64,000 nt of DNA from Streptomyces blattellae (lineage in GTDB: Bacteria; Actinomycetota; Actinomycetes; Streptomycetales; Streptomycetaceae), in contig NZ_WJBG01000244.1 in NCBI RefSeq assembly GCF_009709555.1, positions 16,506-80,505 on the forward strand, read 5' to 3'. Position numbers and translations under genes: made by a program. The notes under the pieces are model-generated. The model did no database searches, was not told the origin of the DNA, and worked only from the letters and a program-made list of their open reading frames with translations. Shown piece by piece: positions 8,193 through 19,017 of the stretch (its first letter is position 1; every line of letters begins with the position of its first letter).

Positions 8193-11100
8193 ATGAGCCA
8201 GTTCGTCCCTGCCGAAGACGTCCTCGCGAGCACCATCGACTGCATCGCCGAAGTACTCGGCACGCAGAGCGACTCGATCACGCCGAACACACCCCTGTCA
8301 GCTCTGGGCCTGGAGTCGTTCACCGCCGTCCGGCTGCGTCGGCGGATCCGCGAGCGCACCGACGCCGACCTTCCCCTCACGGCTTTCCTCGACGGCGCCA
8401 CCGCCGAGGACATCGCGAACCGTCTGGTCACCGAGGTGCGGGCGGACGCGCCGGATGACACGAAAACCCCTGACGCTGCGGAGAATTCGCAGCACGACGG
8501 CGCCCCGTTCCCGCTGACGCCCGTCCAGGCGTCCTACTTCGTCGGCCGGCAGGAAGGGCTGCCGCTGGGCGGCGTCGCCACCTTCTACTACTACGAGTAC
8601 GACCGCCTCACCGAAAACCCCGTCACCGATCTCCAGCGCCTGGAAGCGGCCTGGAACCGGCTGATCGAGCACCACCCGATGCTCCGCATGACCGTGGACG
8701 AACGGGGACAGCAGCACATCCTCACCGGCGTCGGGCCCTACCGGATCGGCGTCAGTGACCTTCGCAGCGCCTCGCCGGAGGACACCGACCGGGCGCTGTC
8801 GCTCCTGCGCCACGAGCGCTCCCACCAGGTACGGCCGACGGACGCCTGGCCGCTCTTCGACCTCCACGCGGCGCTGCTGCCGGGCGGCAGAACCCGGCTC
8901 CACGTCGGCGTGGACGTCCTCATCACGGATCTCGCGGGCTGGATGCTGCTGATGCGCCAGTGGGGACAGCTCGTCGCCGACCCGGCCGCACGGCTTCCCC
9001 TGCCCACAACGGACTTCGCACGCGTTCAGCGCGACCGCGCGACCGACCCGGAATGGGCCGCGCGGCGCGCACGCGACCGTGCCTACTGGTCCGAGCGCGC
9101 CGCAGACCTTCCTCCCGCCCCGCGGCTGCCCGTGCGGCGCGAGGCACGGGACAGCACGCCGCCCCGGTTCGTACGGAACGCCGCCACCCTCGACGCACCC
9201 ACCTGGGCCGCGATCCGTGCCCGCAGCGCGGCGGCCGGAGTGACACCGACCGCCACTCTGCTCGCCGCCTTCGCCGTGGTGCTCGGCCGCTGGGGAGCCG
9301 GCGAGCGGATATGCCTCAACACCACGCTCTTCGACCGGCCCGAGACAGCGGGTGAGGCCGCTGATGTGGTGGGCGACTTCACCACCACCGCGCTCGTCGC
9401 GACACCGCCTTTCACGCCTGGCCGCTGGGAAGGGTTCGGCGGCTACGCCGCAGAGGTCAACCGCCGCTTCTGGGAGGACCTGGACCACCGTTCGGTCTCC
9501 GGGGTGGAGGTGCTCAGGGACATCGTGTCCGGCCAGGGCTCCGGCGCCTCCCCCGCTCCCCGCTGTCCGGTGGTGTTCACCAGCGGGGTCGGCATCAGCG
9601 GTGATGCCGAGCCGCCCGCCGCGTGGATCGGCGAAGAGGTCTTCGGCATCTCCCAGACCCCGCAGGTCCTGCTGGACCACATCGTGTGGGACGAGGGCGG
9701 ACGGCTCCGCCTCGCCTGGGACTCCGTCGAAGGGGCGTTCCCCGACGGATACGTACAGGCTCTGCTGGACGCCCATGTCCGGCTGCTGCAACGGCTGGCG
9801 GAGGGCACCGCGTGGCAGGACCGCGCGCTGGGCTGGGACCCGGCCTTCCGTCCGCAGGAGCCGCTCGACGTCGCACCGTTCCCGGACGCCGGACCACTGT
9901 TGCACTCCCCCGTGCAGGACGCCGCACACCGGTACGCCGAGCGGCCTGCCCTGCACGGGCCCTCCGGTGCCGTCACGCACGGCCGGCTCGCGGAGAACGC
10001 CGCCGCCGCGGCCGCCTACCTCACCGCCCATCAGGCAGGGCCCGGCGACCTCGTCGCCGTCGCCTGCGAGAAGGGCGTCGCGCAGATCACCGCTGTCCTC
10101 GGGGTCAATGCCTCCGGGGCGGGCTATCTGCCCGTCGAGCCGAGCTGGCCCGACGCCCGGATCGCCGCCGTCTGCGAACGGGCCGGTGTCCGGCACGCGT
10201 TGGCCGGCCGCGGGGTGAAGATCAGCTGGCCGCCGGGCGTCACCGTGCACCGGCTCAACGCCGCGGGCAGGCCCGTACGCGCCGTGCCCGGGACCGTGAC
10301 GGACCCGAAGACACCGAGCCCGGACGACCTCGCCTACACGATCTTCACCTCCGGCTCCACCGGCACCCCCAAGGGCGTGGAGATCCAGCACCGCGCGGCC
10401 CGGACCACCATCGACGACATCGTGGACCGGTTCGGCATCAACACCGACGACCGCGTCCTCGCCCTGTCAGCCCTCAGCTTCGACCTCTCCGTCTTCGACA
10501 TCTACGGCGTCCTGGGCGCGGGCGGCTCCCTGGTGCTGCCCGACCCCGCGCGCCAGCGTGACCCTCAGCACTGGCTCGAACAGGCGGGACGTCATGGCGT
10601 CACCGTGTGGAACACCGCCCCCGCCGTCCTTGAGATGCTTGTCGAGTACGCGGAGTTCGAACCGGAAGCCGCCGCCGAGGCTCTGCGCTCCCTCCGCCTG
10701 GTGATGCTGTCCGGCGACTGGATCCCGCTGACCCTGCCCGAACGGCTGCGCAGGCTGGCGCCGCAGGCCGACTTCATGAGCCTGGGGGGCGCCACCGAGG
10801 CGTCGATCTGGTCCATCACCTACCCCGTCCGGCACACCGACCCGAGTTGGCGCAGCATTCCCTACGGCCGGGCGCTGCGCGGCCAGTCCTTCCACGTCCT
10901 CGACGAACAAGGTGCTCCGTGCCCGGTCGGTGAGGCCGGAGAGCTGTTCATCGGAGGCGACGGGCTGGCCCGCGGCTACACCGGCGACCCCGCCCAGACC
11001 GCCGAGCGTTTCGCTCCGCACCCGGTGCTCGGGCACCGCCTCTATCGCACGGGCGACCTGGGCAGATGGCGCGTGGACGGGAGCATCGAGTTCCTCGGCC

Positions 11101-12179
11101 GCGCCGACCGGCAGGTGAAGATCCGGGGACACCGGATCGAGCTGGGTGAGATCGAGGCGGTGCTGGGGCGGCATTCCGGCATCCGGCAGTGCGTCGTCTC
11201 CTCCGTACCAGGGCCCGACGGGCGGCCCCGCCTGGTCGCCCATCTGTCGCCGAAGGGGGCCGCCGGACAAGCCCCGTCGGCACAGGAGCTGTCGGCCGCG
11301 CTGCGCGAGCGGCTGCCCGAGTACATGGTTCCCAGCCGCTTCGTCGTCCTGGAGCAGCTGCCGGTCACGGCGAACGGCAAGATCGACCATGCCGCGCTCG
11401 TCAATCCCTATCAGGAGCAGGCGTCCCAGGGCGAGACCGGGGCCGCCGCCGCACAGCCGTCGGCCGCCGTCGTGCCACCCCCGGGCCACGTACACCACGG
11501 GCGGACGGACACGCAGTGGGCGGTCAGGGCGCTCGACGAGGCGGCCGCGCTCGGACTTGAGGCGGCGATCGTCGTCAGACCGGGTGTGCTCGCCCCCGAC
11601 CAGGCGCTGGAAGCGACGGCGCACTGGCTGCGCCGGGTGACGGAGCCGGCCGGGCCGTCCCGCCTCGAACCACGACTGGGCACGGCGGGACTGGCCGAGC
11701 TCGTGCACCGTCCCGCCGCCCCGGGCGACGCGGCGATCACCGGGCCGGTCCCGTCTTCTGACAGCGTCGGTCCGGTCACCGGGCCCGTCCCGCCCTCGGG
11801 CACCACCGCTCCGGTCACGCCTGCCGCACCCCACGCCGACCCCGAGCGGTACCGGGCCGTGCTCGACGAAGTCACGTCCGTCCTCGCCGATCTGACGGGA
11901 AGCCCGGTGGAGGCCGACAGCACGTTCGCGGCCCTGGGCGCGACCTCGCTCACTCTGGTCCTGGCCCATCGCAGGCTCCGCCAGAGCGTCGCTCCGCGCC
12001 TGGAGCTGGCCGACATGCTCGCGCACGCCGGTGTCGGCCCGCTCGCGGCCCGGATCAGTGAGCTGCACCTGGCGGTCGGCGCCGTCGTGCCGCCGGACGC
12101 CGGTGCCGCACCCCTGCCCCAGCCTCGCCGGGCCTCGCGGGTCGCCGCGCGTGCCCTTGCCCGGGAGACCGCCCGATGA
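8193..12179 (+). CDS. NRPS: CP-Cy-A(Cys)-CP loading and first cyclization module
   Basis: A 1328-residue synthetase. Residues 1-85 are a carrier domain (LGLESFT, Ser about 42) in the position of an aryl-carrier loading domain. A cyclization domain spans about 100-540 with an intact DVLITD motif near 240. The adenylation domain covers about 565-1075 (TSGSTGTPKG near 716, NGKID near 1063). Its specificity residues read about D-L-F-N-L-S-L-I-W, one change from the cysteine code of pyochelin and yersiniabactin enzymes. A Pro/Thr-rich linker leads to a second carrier (LGATSLT, Ser about 1252). No epimerase or methyltransferase is embedded. By family knowledge it joins a starter acid to Cys and closes a thiazoline. 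It overlaps the next gene by ATGA. Confidence 0.9.
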   Translation: MSQFVPAEDVLASTIDCIAEVLGTQSDSITPNTPLSALGLESFTAVRLRRRIRERTDADLPLTAFLDGATAEDIANRLVTEVRADAPDDTKTPDAAENSQHDGAPFPLTPVQASYFVGRQEGLPLGGVATFYYYEYDRLTENPVTDLQRLEAAWNRLIEHHPMLRMTVDERGQQHILTGVGPYRIGVSDLRSASPEDTDRALSLLRHERSHQVRPTDAWPLFDLHAALLPGGRTRLHVGVDVLITDLAGWMLLMRQWGQLVADPAARLPLPTTDFARVQRDRATDPEWAARRARDRAYWSERAADLPPAPRLPVRREARDSTPPRFVRNAATLDAPTWAAIRARSAAAGVTPTATLLAAFAVVLGRWGAGERICLNTTLFDRPETAGEAADVVGDFTTTALVATPPFTPGRWEGFGGYAAEVNRRFWEDLDHRSVSGVEVLRDIVSGQGSGASPAPRCPVVFTSGVGISGDAEPPAAWIGEEVFGISQTPQVLLDHIVWDEGGRLRLAWDSVEGAFPDGYVQALLDAHVRLLQRLAEGTAWQDRALGWDPAFRPQEPLDVAPFPDAGPLLHSPVQDAAHRYAERPALHGPSGAVTHGRLAENAAAAAAYLTAHQAGPGDLVAVACEKGVAQITAVLGVNASGAGYLPVEPSWPDARIAAVCERAGVRHALAGRGVKISWPPGVTVHRLNAAGRPVRAVPGTVTDPKTPSPDDLAYTIFTSGSTGTPKGVEIQHRAARTTIDDIVDRFGINTDDRVLALSALSFDLSVFDIYGVLGAGGSLVLPDPARQRDPQHWLEQAGRHGVTVWNTAPAVLEMLVEYAEFEPEAAAEALRSLRLVMLSGDWIPLTLPERLRRLAPQADFMSLGGATEASIWSITYPVRHTDPSWRSIPYGRALRGQSFHVLDEQGAPCPVGEAGELFIGGDGLARGYTGDPAQTAERFAPHPVLGHRLYRTGDLGRWRVDGSIEFLGRADRQVKIRGHRIELGEIEAVLGRHSGIRQCVVSSVPGPDGRPRLVAHLSPKGAAGQAPSAQELSAALRERLPEYMVPSRFVVLEQLPVTANGKIDHAALVNPYQEQASQGETGAAAAQPSAAVVPPPGHVHHGRTDTQWAVRALDEAAALGLEAAIVVRPGVLAPDQALEATAHWLRRVTEPAGPSRLEPRLGTAGLAELVHRPAAPGDAAITGPVPSSDSVGPVTGPVPPSGTTAPVTPAAPHADPERYRAVLDEVTSVLADLTGSPVEADSTFAALGATSLTLVLAHRRLRQSVAPRLELADMLAHAGVGPLAARISELHLAVGAVVPPDAGAAPLPQPRRASRVAARALARETAR

Positions 12180-15100
12180 ACGTGTCGCGTATGAAGCAGA
12201 GTCACGTACCGGAGTCGCCGGACGGGCGGGACGACGACCTGATCGCCGTCACCGCTCTCGACTGCCTCTTTCCGGGGGCGCCGGACACCGAAGCCTTCTG
12301 GGACCTGCTCGTGGCCGGGCGCAGCGGGCTGACCCGGCACGCCGGGGAAGAGCTCGCCCAGAGCGGTGTGCCGAACCGGCTAAGGCGCAATCCGGCGTAC
12401 GTCCCGGTCAGCGGGGTCATCGACGGGCAGGACCTGTTCGACCCCGAGCCGTTCGGGCTCACCGACTCCGAGGCCGCTGTGATGGATCCTCAGCAGAGGC
12501 TGTTCCTGGAGGCGTGCTGGCGGGCCCTGGAGCGGGCCGGGCACGGTGGCGGCGCCGGGGCGGGCGCCGTCGGGGTCTTCGCCGGATCCGCCCACAGCGA
12601 CTACCTGACCCGCAACCTCGCCCGCCGGTACGCGGACTCCGCCGCCGACCCGGTGGGCAGCCTCCAGGCCGCCGTCTCCGGCGTGGCCGACTATCTGCCG
12701 CTGCACGTCGCCCACCGGCTGGCGCTGACCGGGCCGGCACTCTCGGTGGGCACAACCTGCTCGACCTCCCTCGTGGCGGTCCATCTGGCGGCGCAGTCCC
12801 TCCTGGCCGGCGAGTGCGACACCGCTCTGGCGGGCGGCTCCTCGCTGATCGTTCCGCAGGGCAGGGGCTATCTCCATGTGCCCGACGGGATCTTCTCGGT
12901 GGACGGGCGGGTGCGGACGTTCTCCGCGGAGGGCACCGGGATCGTGCACAGTCAGGGGGTGGGCGTCGCCGTTCTGCGCCGCCTGGCGGACGCCGTGGCC
13001 GACGGCGACCCGGTCCTCGCCGTGCTGCACGGCTCTGCGGTGAACAACGACGGAGGGGACCGTACCGGCTTCACGGCGCCGTCTCCGCTCGGACAGGCGC
13101 GCGCGATCTCCGAAGCACTCGCCGTCGCGGGCGTCACCCCGGACATGGTCGGCTACGTCGAGGCCCACGGCACCGCCACCCGCCTCGGTGACGTGGTCGA
13201 AGTCAGCGCTCTGAAGAAGGTGTTCGGGACGAGTGGTCCCGCCTGGTGTGCCCTCGGCTCCGTCAAGAGCAACATCGGGCACGCCAACGCGGCGGCCGGT
13301 ATCGCCGGTTTCGCCAAGACCGTGCTCGCGCTGCACCACGGCATCCTCCCCGCCTCGCTCGGCGCGCTGCCGCTCAACCCCGATCTGGGGCTGGACGACT
13401 CCCCGTTCACCGTGCCGCAGGAGGCGCGTGAGTGGGTCGGACCGCGCCACGCGGGGGTCAGTTCCTTCGGCATCGGAGGCACCAACTGCCATGTGGTCCT
13501 CGGCAGTGCACCCCAGCGAGGCTCGGCCCCTGTCGACAACCGTCCCCAGCTGGTGCTGCTCTCCGCTCACCGGGCCGAGGCCCTGGAACGCCTCACCGAC
13601 GCCACGGCCACCGCACTGAACCAGCCGGGCACCGACGCGGCCGACGCGGCGTACACGCTGCACACCGGCCGCGGCGACCTGCCCCACCGGACCGCGGCGG
13701 TGCTCGACGGCACCCCCGGCGCCCTCGCCTCCGCGCCCCGGCACGCGGTTCCGCCGGCCCGGCCCAGGGTCGTTCTCGCGTTCCCCGGTGCCGGCCCCCA
13801 GTACCCGGGAATGGGACGCGAACTGCTCGAAGAGGAGCCGGAGTTCGCCCGCACGGTCGAGGAGTGCGCCGCACTGTTCGACGCACGGGACGACGGCCGG
13901 GGCTCCGGCCTGCGTGCACTCCTGGCCGCCGCCCCCTCGGACGAGGGGGCCGCACGCCTGCTGCGGGATCCGGTGTACGGGCTCCCGGCCCTGTTCATCG
14001 CCTCGCTCGCCACGGCGCGCACCCTGCGCTCCTGGGGGGTGGAGGCGGACACGCTCGTCGGGCACAGCCTCGGTGAGTACGCCGCCGCCGTCGCGGCCGG
14101 AGCACTCCGGCTGAGCGATGCCGTGACCCTCGTCGACGTGCGCTCCCGCGGTATGTCCCGCACGGCGGGCGGCGGCGTGATGCTGAGCGTGGCGCTGCCC
14201 GAGGACGAGGTCGCCAAGCTGCTCGGCGATCATCCGGACCTGGACCTGGCGGCGGTCAACGCGCCGCGCTCCTGTGTGGTGTCCGGCCCTGTTGCGGCGG
14301 TGGCCGCCGTCGAGCGCCGCCTGGCCGCCGACGGCGTCCACACCGCGCGGCTGCGCCTGGACGCGGCCGCGCACTCCCGCTTTGTCGACCCCGTGCTGCC
14401 CGAGTTGCGCGCCGCCGCCGAGTCGACCGTACCCAGCGCCCCGGCGGTCCCGCTGGCCACGACGCTCACCGGGCAGTTGCTGCTCTCGCCGCCCGGGGCC
14501 GAGCACTGGGTGCCCCATCTGCGGTCCGTCGTCCGGTTCTCCGACGCCCTCACGACCGCGCTCGGCACGGGACCGGCCGCCGTCATCCAAGTGGGCCCTG
14601 GCAGCGGCCTGTTGCAGCTTGTCCGGCAGCACGGCGCGGCGCATGTCGTCGCGACCCTGGCCACCTTCCCCGGACGGGAGGACGACCGCGGAGCACGGGC
14701 GACCCTGCTCTCGGCCGCCGGAGAGCTGTGGACCCGCGGCGTCCGGCTCGACGCCGACGCCCTGCACCGGCCGGGGCGGCGACGCATCGCCCTGCCGGGT
14801 CTGCCCTTCGAGCGGCGGAGGCTGTGGATCGACCCGCCCGAGGAGGCGCGGCCCGCGCACGCGCCGGTGCCGTACGCGACGGCTGAGCCCGACGAGGACG
14901 AGCCGTTGCAGGTACCGGTGTGGCACCGGACGCCTCCCGTTGACGCGCCGGGGCGGCCGGCGGGCCGGTGGCTCGTCGGCGGCGATGCCGACTCGCCGCT
15001 GCTGAGCGCGGTCCGCGAGGAACTGGCGGCCGCGGGGGCCCATCCGCTCACCCTTGAGGAGGCCGCCGCCGAACCGTCGCTGCCCTGCGTGGGAATCGTC

Positions 15101-18100
15101 ATGGTCGACGTGTCCGGGGACGGTGCGCACGGTGATCCCGCCGCGCGCGTCACCGATGCGGTGCTCCGGTACGCCCGAGCGGCCCGGGCCGCCGCCCCCT
15201 GGGCCGGCACCGCCTGCCTGCTGCACCTCAGCACAGGCGCCCAGCACGTCGAGAGCGGTGACCGGCCGATGCCGGGCGGCGCGGCGGGGCTCGCGGTGCC
15301 GCGCGTCCTCGCCCAGGAGTTCCCGGGGCTGCGCTGGCGCACCCTCGACCTCCCGGTCGGCCCGGTGCGCACCGCGGATGCCCGGAGGGTGTGCGCGGAG
15401 GCGGCGGCTTTGGCCGCCGGTGAGCCGAGTGGCGTGGAAGTGGCGTACCGCGGCGGTCACCGCTGGGTCCGCGGTGTCACCCCCTGGCAGCCTCCGGCAT
15501 CCGAACCGGAGCAGGGCGGCGGGACCGCTGTCGTGATCGGCGGGCTCGGTGACGTGGGCCTGGCTCTCGCGGGGCATCTCGCGCGGGGCGGGCGGCGTGT
15601 CGTGGTCACCGGCCGTACCGGACTGCCCTGTGACCCTGCGCCGGGCAGCCCCGAGGCCGAGCGCGCCGATGCCGTGCGGCGGCTGCGCGAGGACGGCGTC
15701 GAACTGGACGTACGGGCCGTCGACGCGGCGGATGCCGACGCCACGGCGGCTCTCCTCCGGGACGTGTCACGGCAGTGCGGCCCGCTCGGCCTCGTGGTCC
15801 ACGCGGCCGGCGTCGTGGCCTCGGCCGCGGTGACCCCGCTGCGTGCCGTGCAGGAGGAGACCGTGCGGGCCCACGCCCGGGCGAAGGTGTCGGGAGCCAT
15901 GGCGCTGCGGTCCGCGCTGCGCGGACTGCCGGATGACCTACGCCCCCGGACCGTGCTGCTGATGTCCTCGGCCACCACCTTCGTCGGCGGCCTGGGTCTC
16001 GCCCCGTACGCCGCGGCCAACCGCTTCCTCGACGCCCTCGCCGAACAGCAGGACACCGGCACCGAGGACGGGACCCGCTGGATCAGCGTGGCCTGGGACG
16101 GCTGGCGGATCGGCCCCGGCGGCACCGAACGGGTCGTCGCCTCCCGGCACTCGATCGGTCTGCGCGACGGCATGCGCTCCGTGGACCGGCTCCTGGCGCT
16201 CGCCGACGCGGGCCGCGCACCGGCGTCCCTGGCCGTGTCCCCTGCGGATCTGGCCGCCCGTACGGCCGGCGTTCCCACCGTCACACCGCCGCATCAGCAG
16301 CCCGGCGACACTCCGCAGCAGGGACCGTCCGCGCCTCGTGGTGTCGCCGAGGAAGTGCTCGCCGGTCTCTGGTCCGAGCTGCTCGGCTTCCCCGTGACCG
16401 ACCGCGACGCGGACTTCTTCGCACTCGGCGGGCATTCCCTGCTGGCCACCCGCATGCTGGCGCGACTGCGCGACGTACGCGGTGTCGTGCTGCGTCTGCA
16501 GGACCTGCTGTTGCGGCCCACCATCGCGGCGCTCGCCCCGCTGCTCCCCGTGGGCACTGCCGTGTCCTCGCAGTCCGCAGCCCGTACCGAGCAGCGGGAG
16601 CCAGCCGGTACCGGCGAGGAACCGGCCGGCCCGAGTACGGAACGCGCGTCCCGCAGCGGTGAGTTCCCGCTCACCCGGGTCCAGCACGCCTACTGGGTCG
16701 GCGGTTCGGGGGGCTACCGGCTCGGCGACGTACCGTGCTCGTTCCACCTGGAGTACGACTGCCCCGGTCTGGACACCGCTCGCTACGAGGAGGCGTGGAA
16801 CCGGGTCATCGCCCGGCACCCGATGCTGCGCGCGGTCATCTCCCCCGAGGGACGCAACCGGATCCTCGACCGGGTACCCCGCTACCGCATCCGCGTCCAG
16901 GACCTGACGACCGCGCTGAGCGAGGAGCAGCGCGACCGGAAGCTGGAACAGATCCGCACGCGCATGGTCCGCCGCGAGCCGCGTCCGGGCCGCTGGCCGC
17001 TCGTCGACATCAGGGCGGCCCGCCTGCCCGGCGACGTCGTGCGGCTGTTCGTCAACGTGGACGTGCTGGTGTGCGACACCGCGAGCTATCTGATCTGGGA
17101 CCGCGAGCTGCGGGCCCGGTACGAGGACCCGGCGCTCGAACTGCCCCCGGTACGCACCACGTTCGAGGAGTGCGTGACCGCCCTGGAGCGGCGCGCTGAG
17201 TCCCCGGAACACGCGGGCGCCGCGGCCTGGTGGCGGGAGCGGATCGACAGCGTGCCCGGCGCCCCCGCACTGCCGCTGCGCCCCGCGGAACCCGGTACCC
17301 GGCCGCGCTTCGGGCGGCGCAGCGCGCGACTGGAGCGGGACGACTGGGACGCGCTCAAGGCCGAGGCGGCCCGACGCGGCCTGACGCCGACCGCCGTCCT
17401 GCTCGCGGCGTACGGCGATGCCCTGGCCGACTGGTCGGGACAGGACAGGTTCGCCGTCACGCTGACGCTGTTCGACCGGCCGTCCGGCCTGCCCGGCGCG
17501 GACGAGGTCGTCGGCGACTTCACCTCCCTGATGCTCCACACAGTGGACCGGTCGGACATCGCCTCCTTCGCGGATGCCGCGGCCCGCGCGCAGAGCTCGC
17601 TCTTCGAGGAACTCGACCACCGGGAGTTCTCCGCCCTGGAGTTGCTCGCGGAGAAGTCGACCCGTACCGGCCGCACCGAGTCCGTGCCCGTCGTGTTCAC
17701 CAGCGCCCTGGGCCTGTCCGGGCCCCTCGGCGGCGGCCACGACCTGGACTGGGCCGGGACACCGGTCCACGGGGTGAGCAGCACCCCGCAGACCTGGCTG
17801 GACCATCAGGTCCTGGAACAGCACGGCGCGCTGCTGCTCCAGTGGGACGTTCTGGAGAGCGAGCTGCCCGCGGACGAGGCGGACCGGGCGTTCGCCGCGT
17901 ACGTCACCCACCTGCGCCGCCTGGCACAGGGCCGAGCCGCCTGGGAGGAGTTCCGGGAGCCGGCCCTGCCCACGACAAGGTCGATCGTCTCCGACGACCT
18001 CGACGCAGCCCTGCTGCTGCGGGAAGGCGACGGCGACCGTCCCCTGTTCCTGGTCCACCCCTCCGGGGGCGACGTCCTGTGCTATCGCGAGCTGGCCGGG

Positions 18101-18877
18101 CTGCTGACGGACCGGCGTCCCGTCGTGGCGCTCGCCGACCCGGCGCTGACCGGAGGAGACGGCGCCGAGGACATCGCGGGCATGGCCGCCCGGTATCTGG
18201 CCGCCCTCCGCCAGTACCAGCCGGACGGCCCCTATCTGCTGGGGGGTTGGTCCATGGGCGGCACCCTCGCTCACGCCATGGCCTGCGAGCTTCAGCGGCG
18301 GTCAGAGCGCACCGAACTCCTCGTGATGATCGACTCCAACGTCCCGGACCGCATCAGACCGCTCGGCGGAGCGGAGCCCGACGAGGACGAGGCGATCGCG
18401 GCCGTACGGTATCTGCGCTCGCTGGAGGCGTTCCTCGACATGGACCTCGGCCTCTCTGCGGACGAGGCCGGGCGGCTTCTCGGCATGCCGTCCCCGGCCG
18501 CCCGGTCCGTGGTGGCCGCTCGGCTGCGGGATGCCGGTCTGGTCGGCCCGCGCGAGAGCGCCGACGTACGGCTGAAGGTCTTCGAACGCCATCTGCGTGC
18601 CCTGGGCGGCCACCGGGCGGGCCACCTCGCCTCCCCCGACACCCGGTTGCTGCTGTTCCGGGCCGCACGGCCGTCCCCGAGCAACGCCGGAGTCGGCATG
18701 GGCGTCGACGACGCCCTCGACCTCGACTGCCTGGGCTGGCGGGCCCATGTGGCGGGACCGGTCGAGGAGGTGGCCGTCGACGGCCACCACTACTCACTCC
18801 TGACCGGACCGGCGGCAGCCCGCATCGCCGCACTGATCGACCGGGCGCTCACCACCGGGCAGCCCCGACTCCCCTGA
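12176..18877 (+). CDS. PKS-NRPS hybrid: KS-AT-KR-CP-Cy-TE
   Basis: A 2233-residue protein organised like yersiniabactin HMWP1 but shorter. Order: ketosynthase (about 20-445; TTCSTSLVAVH with Cys about 195, EAHGTAT, KSNIGHANAAAG), acyltransferase (about 535-830; GHSLGEY Ser about 631, AAHS at the specificity site, malonyl-type), ketoreductase (about 1115-1310; GGLGDVG, YAAAN), carrier (LGGHSLL, Ser about 1420), cyclization domain (about 1495-1930; DVLVCD near 1629) and thioesterase (about 1955-2230; GWSMGG Ser about 2025). HMWP1 also has two methyltransferases and a carrier before its TE; all three are absent here. Two methyltransferases are separate genes downstream, and the missing carrier may come from the 21979 gene. 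Confidence 0.9.
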   Translation: MNVSRMKQSHVPESPDGRDDDLIAVTALDCLFPGAPDTEAFWDLLVAGRSGLTRHAGEELAQSGVPNRLRRNPAYVPVSGVIDGQDLFDPEPFGLTDSEAAVMDPQQRLFLEACWRALERAGHGGGAGAGAVGVFAGSAHSDYLTRNLARRYADSAADPVGSLQAAVSGVADYLPLHVAHRLALTGPALSVGTTCSTSLVAVHLAAQSLLAGECDTALAGGSSLIVPQGRGYLHVPDGIFSVDGRVRTFSAEGTGIVHSQGVGVAVLRRLADAVADGDPVLAVLHGSAVNNDGGDRTGFTAPSPLGQARAISEALAVAGVTPDMVGYVEAHGTATRLGDVVEVSALKKVFGTSGPAWCALGSVKSNIGHANAAAGIAGFAKTVLALHHGILPASLGALPLNPDLGLDDSPFTVPQEAREWVGPRHAGVSSFGIGGTNCHVVLGSAPQRGSAPVDNRPQLVLLSAHRAEALERLTDATATALNQPGTDAADAAYTLHTGRGDLPHRTAAVLDGTPGALASAPRHAVPPARPRVVLAFPGAGPQYPGMGRELLEEEPEFARTVEECAALFDARDDGRGSGLRALLAAAPSDEGAARLLRDPVYGLPALFIASLATARTLRSWGVEADTLVGHSLGEYAAAVAAGALRLSDAVTLVDVRSRGMSRTAGGGVMLSVALPEDEVAKLLGDHPDLDLAAVNAPRSCVVSGPVAAVAAVERRLAADGVHTARLRLDAAAHSRFVDPVLPELRAAAESTVPSAPAVPLATTLTGQLLLSPPGAEHWVPHLRSVVRFSDALTTALGTGPAAVIQVGPGSGLLQLVRQHGAAHVVATLATFPGREDDRGARATLLSAAGELWTRGVRLDADALHRPGRRRIALPGLPFERRRLWIDPPEEARPAHAPVPYATAEPDEDEPLQVPVWHRTPPVDAPGRPAGRWLVGGDADSPLLSAVREELAAAGAHPLTLEEAAAEPSLPCVGIVMVDVSGDGAHGDPAARVTDAVLRYARAARAAAPWAGTACLLHLSTGAQHVESGDRPMPGGAAGLAVPRVLAQEFPGLRWRTLDLPVGPVRTADARRVCAEAAALAAGEPSGVEVAYRGGHRWVRGVTPWQPPASEPEQGGGTAVVIGGLGDVGLALAGHLARGGRRVVVTGRTGLPCDPAPGSPEAERADAVRRLREDGVELDVRAVDAADADATAALLRDVSRQCGPLGLVVHAAGVVASAAVTPLRAVQEETVRAHARAKVSGAMALRSALRGLPDDLRPRTVLLMSSATTFVGGLGLAPYAAANRFLDALAEQQDTGTEDGTRWISVAWDGWRIGPGGTERVVASRHSIGLRDGMRSVDRLLALADAGRAPASLAVSPADLAARTAGVPTVTPPHQQPGDTPQQGPSAPRGVAEEVLAGLWSELLGFPVTDRDADFFALGGHSLLATRMLARLRDVRGVVLRLQDLLLRPTIAALAPLLPVGTAVSSQSAARTEQREPAGTGEEPAGPSTERASRSGEFPLTRVQHAYWVGGSGGYRLGDVPCSFHLEYDCPGLDTARYEEAWNRVIARHPMLRAVISPEGRNRILDRVPRYRIRVQDLTTALSEEQRDRKLEQIRTRMVRREPRPGRWPLVDIRAARLPGDVVRLFVNVDVLVCDTASYLIWDRELRARYEDPALELPPVRTTFEECVTALERRAESPEHAGAAAWWRERIDSVPGAPALPLRPAEPGTRPRFGRRSARLERDDWDALKAEAARRGLTPTAVLLAAYGDALADWSGQDRFAVTLTLFDRPSGLPGADEVVGDFTSLMLHTVDRSDIASFADAAARAQSSLFEELDHREFSALELLAEKSTRTGRTESVPVVFTSALGLSGPLGGGHDLDWAGTPVHGVSSTPQTWLDHQVLEQHGALLLQWDVLESELPADEADRAFAAYVTHLRRLAQGRAAWEEFREPALPTTRSIVSDDLDAALLLREGDGDRPLFLVHPSGGDVLCYRELAGLLTDRRPVVALADPALTGGDGAEDIAGMAARYLAALRQYQPDGPYLLGGWSMGGTLAHAMACELQRRSERTELLVMIDSNVPDRIRPLGGAEPDEDEAIAAVRYLRSLEAFLDMDLGLSADEAGRLLGMPSPAARSVVAARLRDAGLVGPRESADVRLKVFERHLRALGGHRAGHLASPDTRLLLFRAARPSPSNAGVGMGVDDALDLDCLGWRAHVAGPVEEVAVDGHHYSLLTGPAAARIAALIDRALTTGQPRLP

Positions 18878-19017
18878 TGTCAAGGCTCCTTCGCCCCGGA
18901 CACGGAAAGAACGATGAGACCTGACACCCTGCGGCGCAGGGCCCGTAGTAAGTCGCCCCGCGGCGTCCTCCGATCAGAAACCCGTCGACGGCGGCACCCG
19001 ACCGCGTCCGGGAGCCA

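Noticed and set aside
6836..8461. Long minus-strand open frame covering the methyltransferase and scar region
   Set aside because: It is antisense to a clear methyltransferase gene and shows no family motif; long antisense frames are expected at this GC content.
12380..15577. 1065-codon minus-strand frame opposite the PKS
   Set aside because: It mirrors the KS-AT-KR coding frame and is rich in Arg/Gly with no recognisable domain; a shadow of the PKS.
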